NCBI RefSeq assembly: GCF_938028775.1
Contig: NZ_CALIZG010000005.1
Coordinates: 1 to 64,000, forward strand
DNA from: Mogibacterium diversum_A
GTDB lineage: Bacteria; Bacillota; Clostridia; Peptostreptococcales; Anaerovoracaceae
Length of the DNA: 64,000 bases
Direction of reading: 5' to 3'
Within the stretch, counting starts at the first letter, position 1; the number at the start of each line of letters is the position of its first letter. A program made the translations under genes and the position numbers. Under the pieces are notes generated by a model. The model was not told where the DNA came from and searched no databases. It saw only the letters and a list, made by a program, of their open reading frames with translations. This document shows, one piece after another, positions 26,123 to 34,022 of this stretch.

Positions 26123-26227
26123 AATGGCCTACATACATATGCGGCTCCGCATGTGACGACCAAAACAGTTGTCGTTAAAGAGGCATACACCGAGCAGGTG
26201 CTTGTCAGTGAAGGACACTGGGAATAA
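26123..26227 (+). other. In-frame continuation of the lipoprotein after the TGA
   Basis: Thirty-four sense codons and a TAA follow the TGA in the same frame, reading NGLHTYAAPHVTTKTVVV and on to VLVSEGHWE. The style (TVxVKEAYTEQVLV) matches the usual ending of such His/Cys-rich surface modules. A hairpin (CATATGCGG/CCGCATGTG, 26136-26155) begins 13 nt after the TGA. Confidence 0.6.
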
Positions 26228-26303
26228 GTTATTACTTTAAGGGAATTAAAATGAAAATTCGTGTATACTATAGAGTAATGTATGAATAAGGCAGGTCTAT
26301 AGT

Positions 26304-26855
26304 ATGAAAGATATTCAAAATATTATAATTCGTGAGGCGAAGCGTTCCGACATAGCTGAGGTTGGGCGCATCCTATCAGAGAACTATCATGATACATATG
26401 CAAATATACTGGATAAGAGATATTTAAGCTCTGTGAACCCTGAGAGTGCAGCGAGCAGAATGGACGCATACTTCCTTACACCGGGAAATGAAATGTTTGT
26501 TGCTGAGCTCTTAGCTGATGGTGAAGAGGCTGGTGCTGGTGAAATTGTCGGCTTCGTAGCGGGCACACCCTCGCCAGATGTACTTGGTGCATTCTGGCTT
26601 GAGATGCTTCACATCAAGGCTTCCTACAGGGATTTCGGTATTGGACGAAGGCTCCTATTTACGATGGGAAGCAGAGCTGCGAGCACCGGATATTCGCAGA
26701 TGGTAATAGATGTATTTGCAGGGAACACCAAGGCAGAAGAGATATATAAGCATTACGGAGCTAGGCAGATTGATGAGTTTTATCAAGATGTAGAAGGCTT
26801 TGGAGTGCTATCGTCCTTGTTGAGCTGGGACGACTTATCGGTGTTCCAGGGATAG
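26304..26855 (+). CDS. GNAT N-acetyltransferase
   Basis: A 183-residue acetyltransferase: IIIREAKRSDIAEVGRIL at the start, the acetyl-CoA site around LHIKASYRDFGIGRRLL (family RxxGIGxxL), and a C-terminal GNTKAEEIYKHYGARQ. Substrate unknown. A TATACT -10-like box lies at 26264-26269. The MscS gene follows 9 bp later, suggesting co-transcription. Confidence 0.85.
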   Translation: MKDIQNIIIREAKRSDIAEVGRILSENYHDTYANILDKRYLSSVNPESAASRMDAYFLTPGNEMFVAELLADGEEAGAGEIVGFVAGTPSPDVLGAFWLEMLHIKASYRDFGIGRRLLFTMGSRAASTGYSQMVIDVFAGNTKAEEIYKHYGARQIDEFYQDVEGFGVLSSLLSWDDLSVFQG

Positions 26856-26864
26856 GGGGATAGC

Positions 26865-27659
26865 GTGGATATAATAGTTAAAATGGTTACTTCGGCACAA
26901 TTTATTAGCAGCATAGTCATCATCTTAGTCACCATCATTGCGACGCTCGTCATAGAGCATACGCATAAGCTCTATGTCAAAAAGACCAACAATACGGTGC
27001 AGATGAACGCGATAGTCAGATCGACGTTTAGACTCATGAAAACCGTAACATGGATAATTGCAGCATTGGCGGTGCTCGAAGTAAATAATATACGTGTTAC
27101 ATCCATTGTCGCCGGTGTTGGTGTTGCTGGTGCAGTCTTCGGCATGGCGATGCAAGACGTGTTCAAGGATGTGCTGATGGGCATGCATATAATTAATGAC
27201 AAAGCTTTTAAAGTCGGTGATGTTATTAAGATTGATGACGATGAAGGTATAGTCACGCTGTTCACACTTCAGACCACGCAGTATACGAGCCTAAATACTG
27301 GAGACAATGTCACTATCTGTAACAGAAATATCACTAAAGTGGGTATAACTAATGGTGTATACGATATAGATATCGGCCTCAGATACGATGAAGATCCGGA
27401 GCATGTCAGGGAGGTTCTGACGGACTGCGCTAAAAAGATCAAAGCGATTAAGGGTATTAAGAATTCTGAGTACCTAGCTGTTCAGAGCTTCGATGCAACG
27501 TCGGCAATATATAGAATCAGATATTGGTGTAAACCGAAGGACAAGTGGGTAACGAGAAGAGCCGCTATGGGTGTGCTGCAGAAGTGCCTGCTTGAATCGG
27601 ATATCGTGCTTCCTTATAGTCAGCTCGATGTACATGTAAAAGATTCTGACGTTAAGTAA
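26865..27659 (+). CDS. Small-conductance mechanosensitive channel (MscS family)
   Basis: A 264-residue channel with three transmembrane helices. The pore-lining third helix reads VAGVGVAGAVFGMAMQDVFKDVLMG, with the Ala/Gly spacing typical of MscS, followed by the beta domain FKVGDVIKIDDDEGIV and a C-terminal alpha/beta domain. It opens under membrane tension to release solutes in hypo-osmotic shock. It begins with GTG preceded by AGGGGGA. Confidence 0.9.
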   Translation: MDIIVKMVTSAQFISSIVIILVTIIATLVIEHTHKLYVKKTNNTVQMNAIVRSTFRLMKTVTWIIAALAVLEVNNIRVTSIVAGVGVAGAVFGMAMQDVFKDVLMGMHIINDKAFKVGDVIKIDDDEGIVTLFTLQTTQYTSLNTGDNVTICNRNITKVGITNGVYDIDIGLRYDEDPEHVREVLTDCAKKIKAIKGIKNSEYLAVQSFDATSAIYRIRYWCKPKDKWVTRRAAMGVLQKCLLESDIVLPYSQLDVHVKDSDVK

Positions 27660-27712
27660 AATCATATCAGTTACAATAATTATAATTTAATATCCACAAG
27701 TTAATTAATATT

Positions 27713-27756
27713 CAAAAGACTCCTCTTGACGCATTTGCGATGAGAGGAGTCTTTTG
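27713..27756. terminator. Strong terminator after mscS
   Basis: CAAAAGACTCCTCT pairs perfectly with AGAGGAGTCTTTTG across 16 nt, with A/T runs on both sides. Confidence 0.9.
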
Positions 27757-27840
27757 TGAATGCAAAATTAACTGTTCTAAGAATATAAACTGGAAACCAG
27801 TGTACGCGATAAAGTGCAAATTTTTCACATCGGTTTATCG

Positions 27841-27882
27841 TTGAAATTTCAATGGTTTTAGCGGATATTAGTGAAATATCAC
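27841..27882. promoter_or_regulatory. Two related palindromes, probable operator pair
   Basis: TTGAAATTTCAA (27841-27852, perfect) and GTGAAATATCAC (27871-27882, one central mismatch) share the core TGAAATWTCA. Their centres are exactly 30 bp apart, close to three helical turns. They lie 40-80 bp upstream of an extended -10 promoter, inside the 640-bp gap before the transporter gene. Confidence 0.5.
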
Positions 27883-27921
27883 AAAAATATATGATAATTT
27901 TGTTTAAATTACAAAAAATGG

Positions 27922-27930
27922 TGTTATAAT
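27922..27930 (+). promoter_or_regulatory. Extended -10 promoter of the transporter/M20 region
   Basis: TGTTATAAT is an extended -10 box; the -35 region is AT-rich without a clear match. It would transcribe the M20 remnant and, beyond it, the transporter and amidohydrolase genes. Confidence 0.5.
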
Positions 27931-28009
27931 ACAGCATATTAAATTTCTAGATTTAATGTAACCATTGGGGTTAAAGGATTATAAGATTTTTATAGCTTTG
28001 CAATAAATT

Positions 28010-28150
28010 GTGAAACAAAGTTCAAATGCAGGACATTATGCTCCGCTACATAATCCAGCTAGCACGTTAAATGAGGGTACAATTCCTTACGGTATGGCGG
28101 CGATGGTCGCGACAGCGATTAGATATTTAAACGGAGACTGTAGCGCATAA
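28010..28150 (+). pseudogene. C-terminal remnant of an M20-family amidohydrolase
   Basis: In one frame this stretch reads ...AGHYAPLHNPASTLNEGTIPYGMAAM..TAIRYLNGD, the usual end of M20 amidohydrolases (xxHxPxFxxxExxLPxGxxxxxxxAxxYL). Upstream the frame is closed at 28004 and no other part of the enzyme is visible. It differs from the intact M20 gene 1.5 kb downstream, so it is likely the scar of a second, lost copy. Confidence 0.6.
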
Positions 28151-28296
28151 TGCGTAATATACTGCAGTTCATGAAAGTTTATAGAGCTGATTACAGCTTT
28201 GTAATATAGGCATTACAGTCAGGGGTTAGGGCTGTTGCCAAACAGATTAATTTATAGGATGTTATTTTTTTAGAAAACAGAAAGGACTAGAGAAAC

Positions 28297-29517
28297 ATGG
28301 TATTTTATAATGCACTATTAGCATTCGCGTTGATGGCTATCTGTTATGCCGTTGGTGAGTGGATTGCAACAGCTACCAAGGCTTGGGTACCATCCGTATT
28401 CGCATCAGCAATCCTGTATCTATTCGGATACTGGACTTTCTTCCCTAAGACAATAGGCACAGATTCTGGACTCGTTCCATTTGCAGCGACAGTAGCTATG
28501 ATGCTACTTATCGTACATATTGGTACAATTATCAGCGTTAAGCATCTGCTGGAGCAGTGGAAGACTATCGTTGTATGTCTGGCTGGTCTCGCAGGTATGG
28601 TGCTGTTCAGCTGGTATCTTGCACCGTTGTTCATGGACAAGACTTTGATGATTGCTGGTCTACCTCCACTAACTGGCGGAATCGTTGCCGCTACAACTAT
28701 GCAGATGGCTGCTCATGCAAAAGGCTTAGAGGTAGCTGCTACATTTGCAGTAACAATTTACTGCGTACAGGGATTTGCAGGTTATCCACTTACAGCAATC
28801 ATGCTCCACAAATATGGAAACAAGGAGCTTGCTAAGCTCAGAAGCGGAGAAATTGTTCTCACAGAAGAGCAGAAGGAAGCTAACAAGCAGATCGGAATGA
28901 CGGTTGTAAACGATGATTCTAAGGTTAAGAAGCTCCTTCCAAGAGTTCCAGATAAGTACAATACGCCAGTATTCATGCTTTGCAAGCTAGGTCTAGTTGC
29001 ATGGTTCGCATCGCTCGCAGGACAGCTAAAGTTCGGTAACGTTGCAATTTCACCAGCAATATGGGCTCTCGTATTCGGTGTAATCTTCTGTGCGGTAGGA
29101 TTCCTAGATACAAACATTTTGAACAGAGCAAATTCATACTGGATCAGTATGTTTGCACTTATGATGATTGTGTTCGATGGACTTAAGAATCTAACCCCAG
29201 CAATGCTTAAGTCAATCATAGGACCGATGGTTTTACTCATCGTTATAGGTGTTATAGGTATGGCTGTATTCTCGTTCATCATCGCAAAAGTATTTAAGAT
29301 GTCATTCTATCTTGCTTTTGCAAATGGCTTGACAGCACTTTATGGATTCCCAGCAGACGCGATTATCTCTGAGTCTACATGTGAGGCTCTATCTGATGAT
29401 CCAGATGAGGTTAACTATCTCATGAGCAAGATTTTCCCATCTATGATTGTTGGTGGATTCACTACAGTAACTATCACATCTGTATTCTTGGCTGGTATAT
29501 TCGCTACACTTCTATAA
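28297..29517 (+). CDS. Integral membrane transporter, putative carboxylate/amino-acid type
   Basis: A 406-residue protein with about ten to eleven hydrophobic helices and one long hydrophilic loop in the middle (KYGNKELAKLRSGEIVLTEEQKEANKQ). Gly/Thr-rich stretches between helices (GLPPLTGGIVAATTMQMAAHAKG; LTALYGFPADAIISEST) resemble substrate loops of ion-coupled carriers such as the glutamate/Na+ ESS group, but I cannot assign a family firmly. AAAGGA precedes the ATG. The M20 amidohydrolase behind it, and an M20 remnant in front, suggest it imports an N-acyl or peptide-like compound for hydrolysis inside the cell, as AbgT does for AbgAB; this is inference. Confidence 0.7.
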   Translation: MVFYNALLAFALMAICYAVGEWIATATKAWVPSVFASAILYLFGYWTFFPKTIGTDSGLVPFAATVAMMLLIVHIGTIISVKHLLEQWKTIVVCLAGLAGMVLFSWYLAPLFMDKTLMIAGLPPLTGGIVAATTMQMAAHAKGLEVAATFAVTIYCVQGFAGYPLTAIMLHKYGNKELAKLRSGEIVLTEEQKEANKQIGMTVVNDDSKVKKLLPRVPDKYNTPVFMLCKLGLVAWFASLAGQLKFGNVAISPAIWALVFGVIFCAVGFLDTNILNRANSYWISMFALMMIVFDGLKNLTPAMLKSIIGPMVLLIVIGVIGMAVFSFIIAKVFKMSFYLAFANGLTALYGFPADAIISESTCEALSDDPDEVNYLMSKIFPSMIVGGFTTVTITSVFLAGIFATLL

Positions 29518-29551
29518 GTGAGAATAGGCTTAACTAAGAAAACAATATTTG

Positions 29552-29567
29552 GGCCGCAAAAGCGGCC
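29552..29567 (+). other. GC-rich intercistronic hairpin
   Basis: GGCCGC-AAAA-GCGGCC between the transporter and M20 genes, with no T run behind it. It may protect or process the transcript rather than end it. Confidence 0.5.
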
Positions 29568-29668
29568 TGATGTTATCTCAGGCTGTGAGAACATTAATAG
29601 GCTAGAAAAGGCCTGCCAGGGTACAACAGGTATACAATAATCTTTTTTAACATATAGGGGGTAATACC

Positions 29669-30844
29669 ATGGGTATGAAAGAAGTTGCAGAAAAATATTC
29701 CGACTATCAAGTTGAGATGAGACGTTGGTTTCATAACAACGCCGAAGTGAGTGAAAAAGAATATGAGACAGCAAAAAAAATCAGAGAAGAACTCGATAAG
29801 ATGGGTGTTGAATGGGAGCATTGCGGTCTTGAGACTTCGACTTTAGCGACAATCAAAGGTGCGAAGCCAGGTAAGACTGTACTGCTCAGAGGAGATATTG
29901 ACGCCCTATCAGTAACCGAGGAGACAGGACTTCCTTTTGCATCCAAGACAAAGGGAGTTATGCATGCGTGTGGCCATGACTGCCACATCTCAATGCTACT
30001 TACAGCAGCACACATTCTAAATGATATGAAGGATGAGCTCTGCGGAACAGTTAAGCTCGCATGGCAATCGTCTGAAGAAGTTGCAACTGGTGCTAAAGCC
30101 ATGGTAGAAGATGGTGCACTAGAAGGTGTAGATGCATGCTTTGCTATGCATGTTTGGGGTAATGTTCCAGCTGGTCACATCAGCTGCGATGCAGGACCAA
30201 GAATGGGTGCTGCTAGAATGTTTGAAATCGATGTTCAGGGCAACTCTGGACACGGAGCTCAGCCGGATCTAGCTGTTGATGCTATCGTCGCTGGCTCCGC
30301 AATTGTCGGAAGTCTTCAGACTATCGTTTCAAGAAAACTCGCACCTGCTGAACCAGCAGTAGTTACAGTTGGAACATTTAATGCAGGTGAGAGATGGAAT
30401 GTAATCGCAGGATCCGCTAAGCTTACAGGTACTACTAGATGCTTCAGTTATGATGTGTTCAATAAGTTCCCTGAGTACGTAGAGCAGGTCGCAACGGATA
30501 CAGCTAAGGCTTACGGATGCACAGCTGAGGTTAGAGATACACTCCTCGTACCACCAACTGTCAACGACGAGGGTATGTCAGCGCTTGCTAGAGCTGTGGC
30601 ACAGGATGTAATTGGAGAGGAAGCTCCTATACACGTTCCGCCAACAGCTGGAGGTGAGGATTTCGCTTACTTCATGGAAAAGGTTCCAGGATGTGTGCTA
30701 CTACTCGGTGTTGCAGATGAGGATTCTGGTGCTTGTTATGTTCAGCATCACAGCAAGTTCACTGTATATGAGCCTGAGCTTATAAGGGGTGCTCAGATTT
30801 ACGCTAAGGTTGCTATGGACTTTAATGCAGGTAGAGAAGTTTAG
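29669..30844 (+). CDS. M20-family amidohydrolase
   Basis: A 391-residue cytosolic metal-dependent hydrolase of the amidohydrolase/aminoacylase branch. The metal site is seen at HACGHDCHISML, SSEEVATGAK and HVWGNVPAGH, and near the C-terminus PPTAGGEDFAYF and VQHHSKFTVYE. Such enzymes remove acyl groups from amino acids or split small amides. It starts at ATG 29669 (GGGGG upstream) or six bases later. It is probably in one unit with the transporter, 150 bp upstream. Confidence 0.88.
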   Translation: MGMKEVAEKYSDYQVEMRRWFHNNAEVSEKEYETAKKIREELDKMGVEWEHCGLETSTLATIKGAKPGKTVLLRGDIDALSVTEETGLPFASKTKGVMHACGHDCHISMLLTAAHILNDMKDELCGTVKLAWQSSEEVATGAKAMVEDGALEGVDACFAMHVWGNVPAGHISCDAGPRMGAARMFEIDVQGNSGHGAQPDLAVDAIVAGSAIVGSLQTIVSRKLAPAEPAVVTVGTFNAGERWNVIAGSAKLTGTTRCFSYDVFNKFPEYVEQVATDTAKAYGCTAEVRDTLLVPPTVNDEGMSALARAVAQDVIGEEAPIHVPPTAGGEDFAYFMEKVPGCVLLLGVADEDSGACYVQHHSKFTVYEPELIRGAQIYAKVAMDFNAGREV

Positions 30845-30985
30845 AGCTCATAAATTGGTTAAAGGCAAGTATGAATTAGGGTGACAATAGAGCCTAATAG
30901 CAAGGTGATTATTTGGTACTAATATAAGGTTAGATACAAATACATAGAATATGAATAAAAAATGGTTAGATGCTAACCAACAAGC

Positions 30986-31021
30986 AAAAAGCACTGTAGC
31001 CCATGGGCTACAGTGCTTTTT
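30986..31021. terminator. Perfect palindromic terminator between the M20 gene and tRNA-Arg
   Basis: AGCACTGTAGCCC and its complement meet at a central CATG with A5 and T5 on the flanks. It serves the plus-strand M20 operon and the minus-strand tRNA. Confidence 0.88.
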
Positions 31022-31034
31022 CAATTGCATAAAG

Positions 31035-31110
31035 TGGTGCGCCCGAGCGGATTCGAACCGCTGACCATTTCATTCGGAGTGAACTACTCTATCCCCTGAG
31101 CTACGGGCGC
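31035..31110 (-). tRNA. tRNA-Arg (anticodon CCG)
   Basis: The minus strand folds as a cloverleaf: acceptor GCGCCCG/CGGGCGC, D arm GCTC...GAGT, anticodon loop CTCCGAA with anticodon CCG, variable loop TGGTC, and T arm AGCGG-TTCGAAT-CCGCT. The 3' CCA is encoded. The top pair of the anticodon stem is a G-A mismatch and the D stem starts with a G-U pair. It reads the CGG arginine codon. Confidence 0.93.
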
Positions 31111-31316
31111 GCATAATCCCCTAATTTATACGGCTTTTACGTTAGCAAATATGTAGAATATTATAGCAGAAAATGATATAATATGCGACATTGTAGTGTG
31201 TAAAAACGCACACATTAATTCTACAGAACCGCTGAAATTTAAGCGTGTTAGACGGCATGTGCAAGGTGCTGATCAATGAGCATGCCTAACTATATGTTAC
31301 GAAATAGGGGACTAAG

Positions 31317-31907
31317 ATGGGAAACACGTTATATCTGATAAGACATGGTGATACAGAGGGAACGCTTAAGGATCTGTTTTACGGAAGCACTGATTTGCCT
31401 CTCGCTGAGCAAGGTGTACAGCAGATCAAGACACTATGTGATAAGGGGGCATATCCTGAAGCGGACGGGGCTAAGCTCTATACATCTGGAATGCTGAGAA
31501 CTGAGCAGACATTTGAGCACATATACGGGGACATTGATCACGAAATTATTTCTGATCTCAGAGAGGTTGGAGTTGGCATATTTGAGATGAAGACAATGGA
31601 TGAGGTTCTCCAGCATGATGAGGCTAGAGCTTGGCTTGAGGGTGAGAAGGAGTACATGGATTTTCCTGAAGGTGAGACTAATGATGGATTTATTGAACGC
31701 GTATCCCGTGGTCTTGAAGTGTTAAAAAGCGATTTAAAGTACTCGGATGTTATAGGAGTGTTCCATGGGGCCGTTATATTTACATGCATGGAGATGATGT
31801 TCCCATCCGTAAAAGAGAAAGCGTGGCACTGGACTCCAAGCCCTGCGAGCGGCTATGCAATAACTTTTGATGGTTTAAAGCCTGTCAAATACAGAAAAAT
31901 AGGATAA
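31317..31907 (+). CDS. Histidine phosphatase (phosphoglycerate mutase-like)
   Basis: A 196-residue member of the histidine phosphatase superfamily. The phospho-accepting His is in LYLIRHGDTEG, followed by FYGSTDLPLAEQGVQQI; the second catalytic His is in GVFHGAVI. These features fit CobC/PhoE-type phosphatases better than true glycolytic mutases. GGGGAC precedes the ATG. It stands alone between tRNA-Arg and the prophage scar, so its substrate is open. Confidence 0.82.
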   Translation: MGNTLYLIRHGDTEGTLKDLFYGSTDLPLAEQGVQQIKTLCDKGAYPEADGAKLYTSGMLRTEQTFEHIYGDIDHEIISDLREVGVGIFEMKTMDEVLQHDEARAWLEGEKEYMDFPEGETNDGFIERVSRGLEVLKSDLKYSDVIGVFHGAVIFTCMEMMFPSVKEKAWHWTPSPASGYAITFDGLKPVKYRKIG

Positions 31908-31943
31908 AAAATCGGTTCTCAAAATCGGTTCTCTATAATGAAG

Positions 31944-32100
31944 TGAACCCCAAAAGTTAGACTTTTTTAGCGTAGCAGTTTGTGTGGCTGCTGCGCTATT
32001 TTTATACAGCCAAGAGCCTAAGTCTGTATTGCACCGAACTTAACCATCCTAATTGATTCTTTAATTTACAGACTTTTTGTCATACGCTCATTGAATATTC
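31944..32100 (-). mobile_element. End fragment of an IS3-family insertion sequence
   Basis: TGAACCCCAAAAGTTAGAC at 31944-31962 is typical of IS3-family terminal repeats. Inside it, on the minus strand, 32002-32064 encodes LKNQLGWLSSVQYRLRLLAV and a stop, the usual C-terminus of the OrfB transposase; further upstream the frame is broken, though NERMTKSL still recalls the 'YNNERI' region. The rest of the element is missing. Confidence 0.65.
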
Positions 32101-32164
32101 TTTTGTTAGTGGATTTTGTGGTAAAAACCATTCTAACGGACTCAATCGCTCTTTTCTACCTTTG

Positions 32165-32777
32165 AGGTCTCACATCTATTGTAAAGCAACATAACAGATT
32201 TTCCATTAACCTTAGACATGGAATCTTTTGTAATACCCATAGTAGTCTGAATCTGACTCATGGAACCTTCAAAGTTGGCAGCTGTTTTAACTGATGCAGA
32301 ACCAAGACCAGCAACCGCTGATGAAATAACAGTTACCTTCTTTCCTATATTTGTAATTCCGTTACCTATATTCTCGAGCTTTCCACCAACCTCACCAATT
32401 TTAGTTAGTGTCTGATTGGTTTTAGATGCCTGAGATTTAAGACGTTTTAATTAAGCTTCAGTTTCTGTAATTTCTCTTTGTAATGCGTCGTACTGTGATT
32501 GTGTTATCTCGCCTCTCTGTAACTATTTATTTGCCTGTTCGGCTGCCGCCTTTAAAGTTACAAGCTTTTCCTTTGTTTCTCCAATAGCCTGAGTTAAAAT
32601 CTTTTGTTTTTGAGCAAGAAGGTTTGTGTTTGTTGAATCAAGCTTAAGAAGTCGTTCCACATCTTTTAATGCTGATTGAGTATTCTTAATTTGACCATTA
32701 ACGCCCTTAAGTGCAGTTTGTATCTTGGTAGTATCACCGCCAATTTCTACAGTGATACTTTTGATTCTGTTTGCCAT
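32165..32777 (-). pseudogene. Phage tail tape-measure protein, N-terminal part, broken
   Basis: The reading frame starts at ATG 32777 (AAGGAGG before it) with MANRIKSITVEIGGDTTKIQ, a tape-measure start found in many Gram-positive siphophages, and continues with coiled-coil sequence and IGKKVTVISSAVAGLGSASV. It is interrupted by TAG at 32523-32525 and TAA at 32451-32453 and then ends near the IS3 fragment. A tape measure normally runs to several hundred residues or more; only the first ~200 codons remain. Confidence 0.75.
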
Positions 32778-32829
32778 TGGCATCTACCTCCTTAAAATTT
32801 TGCATAATAAAAGCTCGGATTTCTCCGAG

Positions 32830-33420
32830 CTAGTTGTATTTAATTTCGAAGTTCTCGTTCCAAAGAATAATCTTCGTTATATTTGAACTTTCTTTAATGA
32901 ATTGGATGAAAAATTTGACTTCTGCACTATTTTTATCATGTCCATCTTCCCATTCTAATCTATATTCGTATGGATAATAAACTGTACCTGGACTTATTGG
33001 CTTTTTAGCACAAGTTTCAAAAATTTGAAACTCTTTTTTCTTATGGGGTTCAAGAGTAATTTTTTGTGCATCATTCATTGCTCCAGATAAAGATATATTT
33101 CTTGCTGTTTTTAATGAAAGATTTTCGATTGAGCAATATATTGTAATATTTTCAATACTAAGATTTCCATCTTTTGTACAAATTTCATAAGAATTGTTAT
33201 CTGAATTTCCATTTTGCAATATATTATCAATCTTTATATTAAAGTAGCATCCATCTCTACTTAATGATTTTTTTGAAAATACATTTGCCTTCTTTGCTTC
33301 GTCGTTGGCTTTCTTTGCAATAGAGTTTGCTCGTATCGCAAAAAACAATGCTAACGCAGATAATACAAGTGTAAGCATCTCATTCCAATACGTTTTAACA
33401 AATTCAATTATCTCTTCCAT
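32830..33420 (-). CDS. Intact single-pass membrane protein inside the phage tail module (possible moron)
   Basis: A 196-residue protein I do not recognise. A short N-terminus leads into one membrane helix (MLTLVLSALALFFAIRA), then a Lys/Ala helix (KKANDEAKKANVFSKK) and a strand-rich domain with phrases such as IENITIYCSIENLSLKTARNISLSG, similar in style to immunoglobulin-like folds. Unlike the phage genes around it, it has no stop or frameshift. AGAAAGGAGAAAC lies before the ATG. Its place between the tail chaperone and tape-measure genes is not a standard structural slot, so it may be cargo such as a superinfection-exclusion gene; this is inference. Confidence 0.6.
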   Translation of the reverse strand: MEEIIEFVKTYWNEMLTLVLSALALFFAIRANSIAKKANDEAKKANVFSKKSLSRDGCYFNIKIDNILQNGNSDNNSYEICTKDGNLSIENITIYCSIENLSLKTARNISLSGAMNDAQKITLEPHKKKEFQIFETCAKKPISPGTVYYPYEYRLEWEDGHDKNSAEVKFFIQFIKESSNITKIILWNENFEIKYN

Positions 33421-33485
33421 AATAAGTTTCTCCTTTCTGTTCAGATAGGAAAATTATGCAAGATTTTTAAATAAAAATCAATTTA

Positions 33486-33678
33486 TCAGAACTTATCAAA
33501 GTCCTCTTGCGTTACTAGATCATCATACTTCACTGAATCATTTCCTTTTTCTATACAGATATCCATAACCATTCCAATGGTCAAATAATCCATATCTCTA
33601 ATGGAAATGCCTATCTCTAGACAACGCAAGATAAACAAGGGAGTTGTCATCTCCATGCTACTATGTTTAAGTTTTTTT
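33486..33678 (-). pseudogene. Second tail assembly chaperone ORF (overlapping, phage remnant)
   Basis: The end of this frame reads MEMTTPLFILRCLEIGISIRD...VTQEDFDKF, matching the small second chaperone ORF of Gram-positive siphophages. It overlaps the end of the first chaperone frame at a run of seven A (minus strand, 33672-33678), the usual kind of frameshift site for making the longer fusion product. No good independent start is obvious other than ATG 33656. Confidence 0.6.
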
Positions 33679-34020
33679 AGAGTCAATATCAGTAATAAGA
33701 TTTGGTCCCCATAAAGCCAAAATCTCAGGAAGTACCTCATAAATTGAGAATAGTTCAAGCTGATCAAGCTAATCATTGATATCATTTGGAATTGTACTAT
33801 CTGCATGATATGCCGTGATGCAAGCCACACTTTCGAAGATTTCAAGATCATCAATTGCGAACTCTTCACCATCTTCTTTACTTACATTAAAAGAACTTTC
33901 AAGCTTTGCTAAATCCTTAAAAATATCTCCCTTGAATTTTGCACGATAAAGACGTGGCACCGTTGCAGAAGAACGAAATGCCACTTCTTTATCACCAATC
34001 TTAATCACTTTTTTAAGCAT
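33667..34020 (-). pseudogene. First tail assembly chaperone gene, with internal stop
   Basis: MLKKVIKIGDKEVAFRSSATVPRLYRAKFKGD and DLEIFESVACITAYHAD are typical of phage tail assembly chaperones. A TAG at 33769-33771 interrupts the frame at IPNDIND-stop-LDQLELFSIYEVLPEIL, where related proteins usually have Trp. After it the frame continues to the slippery A run. Confidence 0.7.
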
Positions 34021-34022
34021 AA

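Noticed and set aside
26120..26155. Selenocysteine insertion at the UGA of the lipoprotein gene
   Set aside because: A hairpin follows, but the residue is not at a redox-type position and no selenoprotein family is recognisable. Nonsense mutation is simpler.
31035..31110. tRNA-Arg as the prophage attachment site
   Set aside because: The phage remnant begins more than 1 kb away with a host gene in between, and I see no copy of the tRNA 3' end near 35.1 kb.
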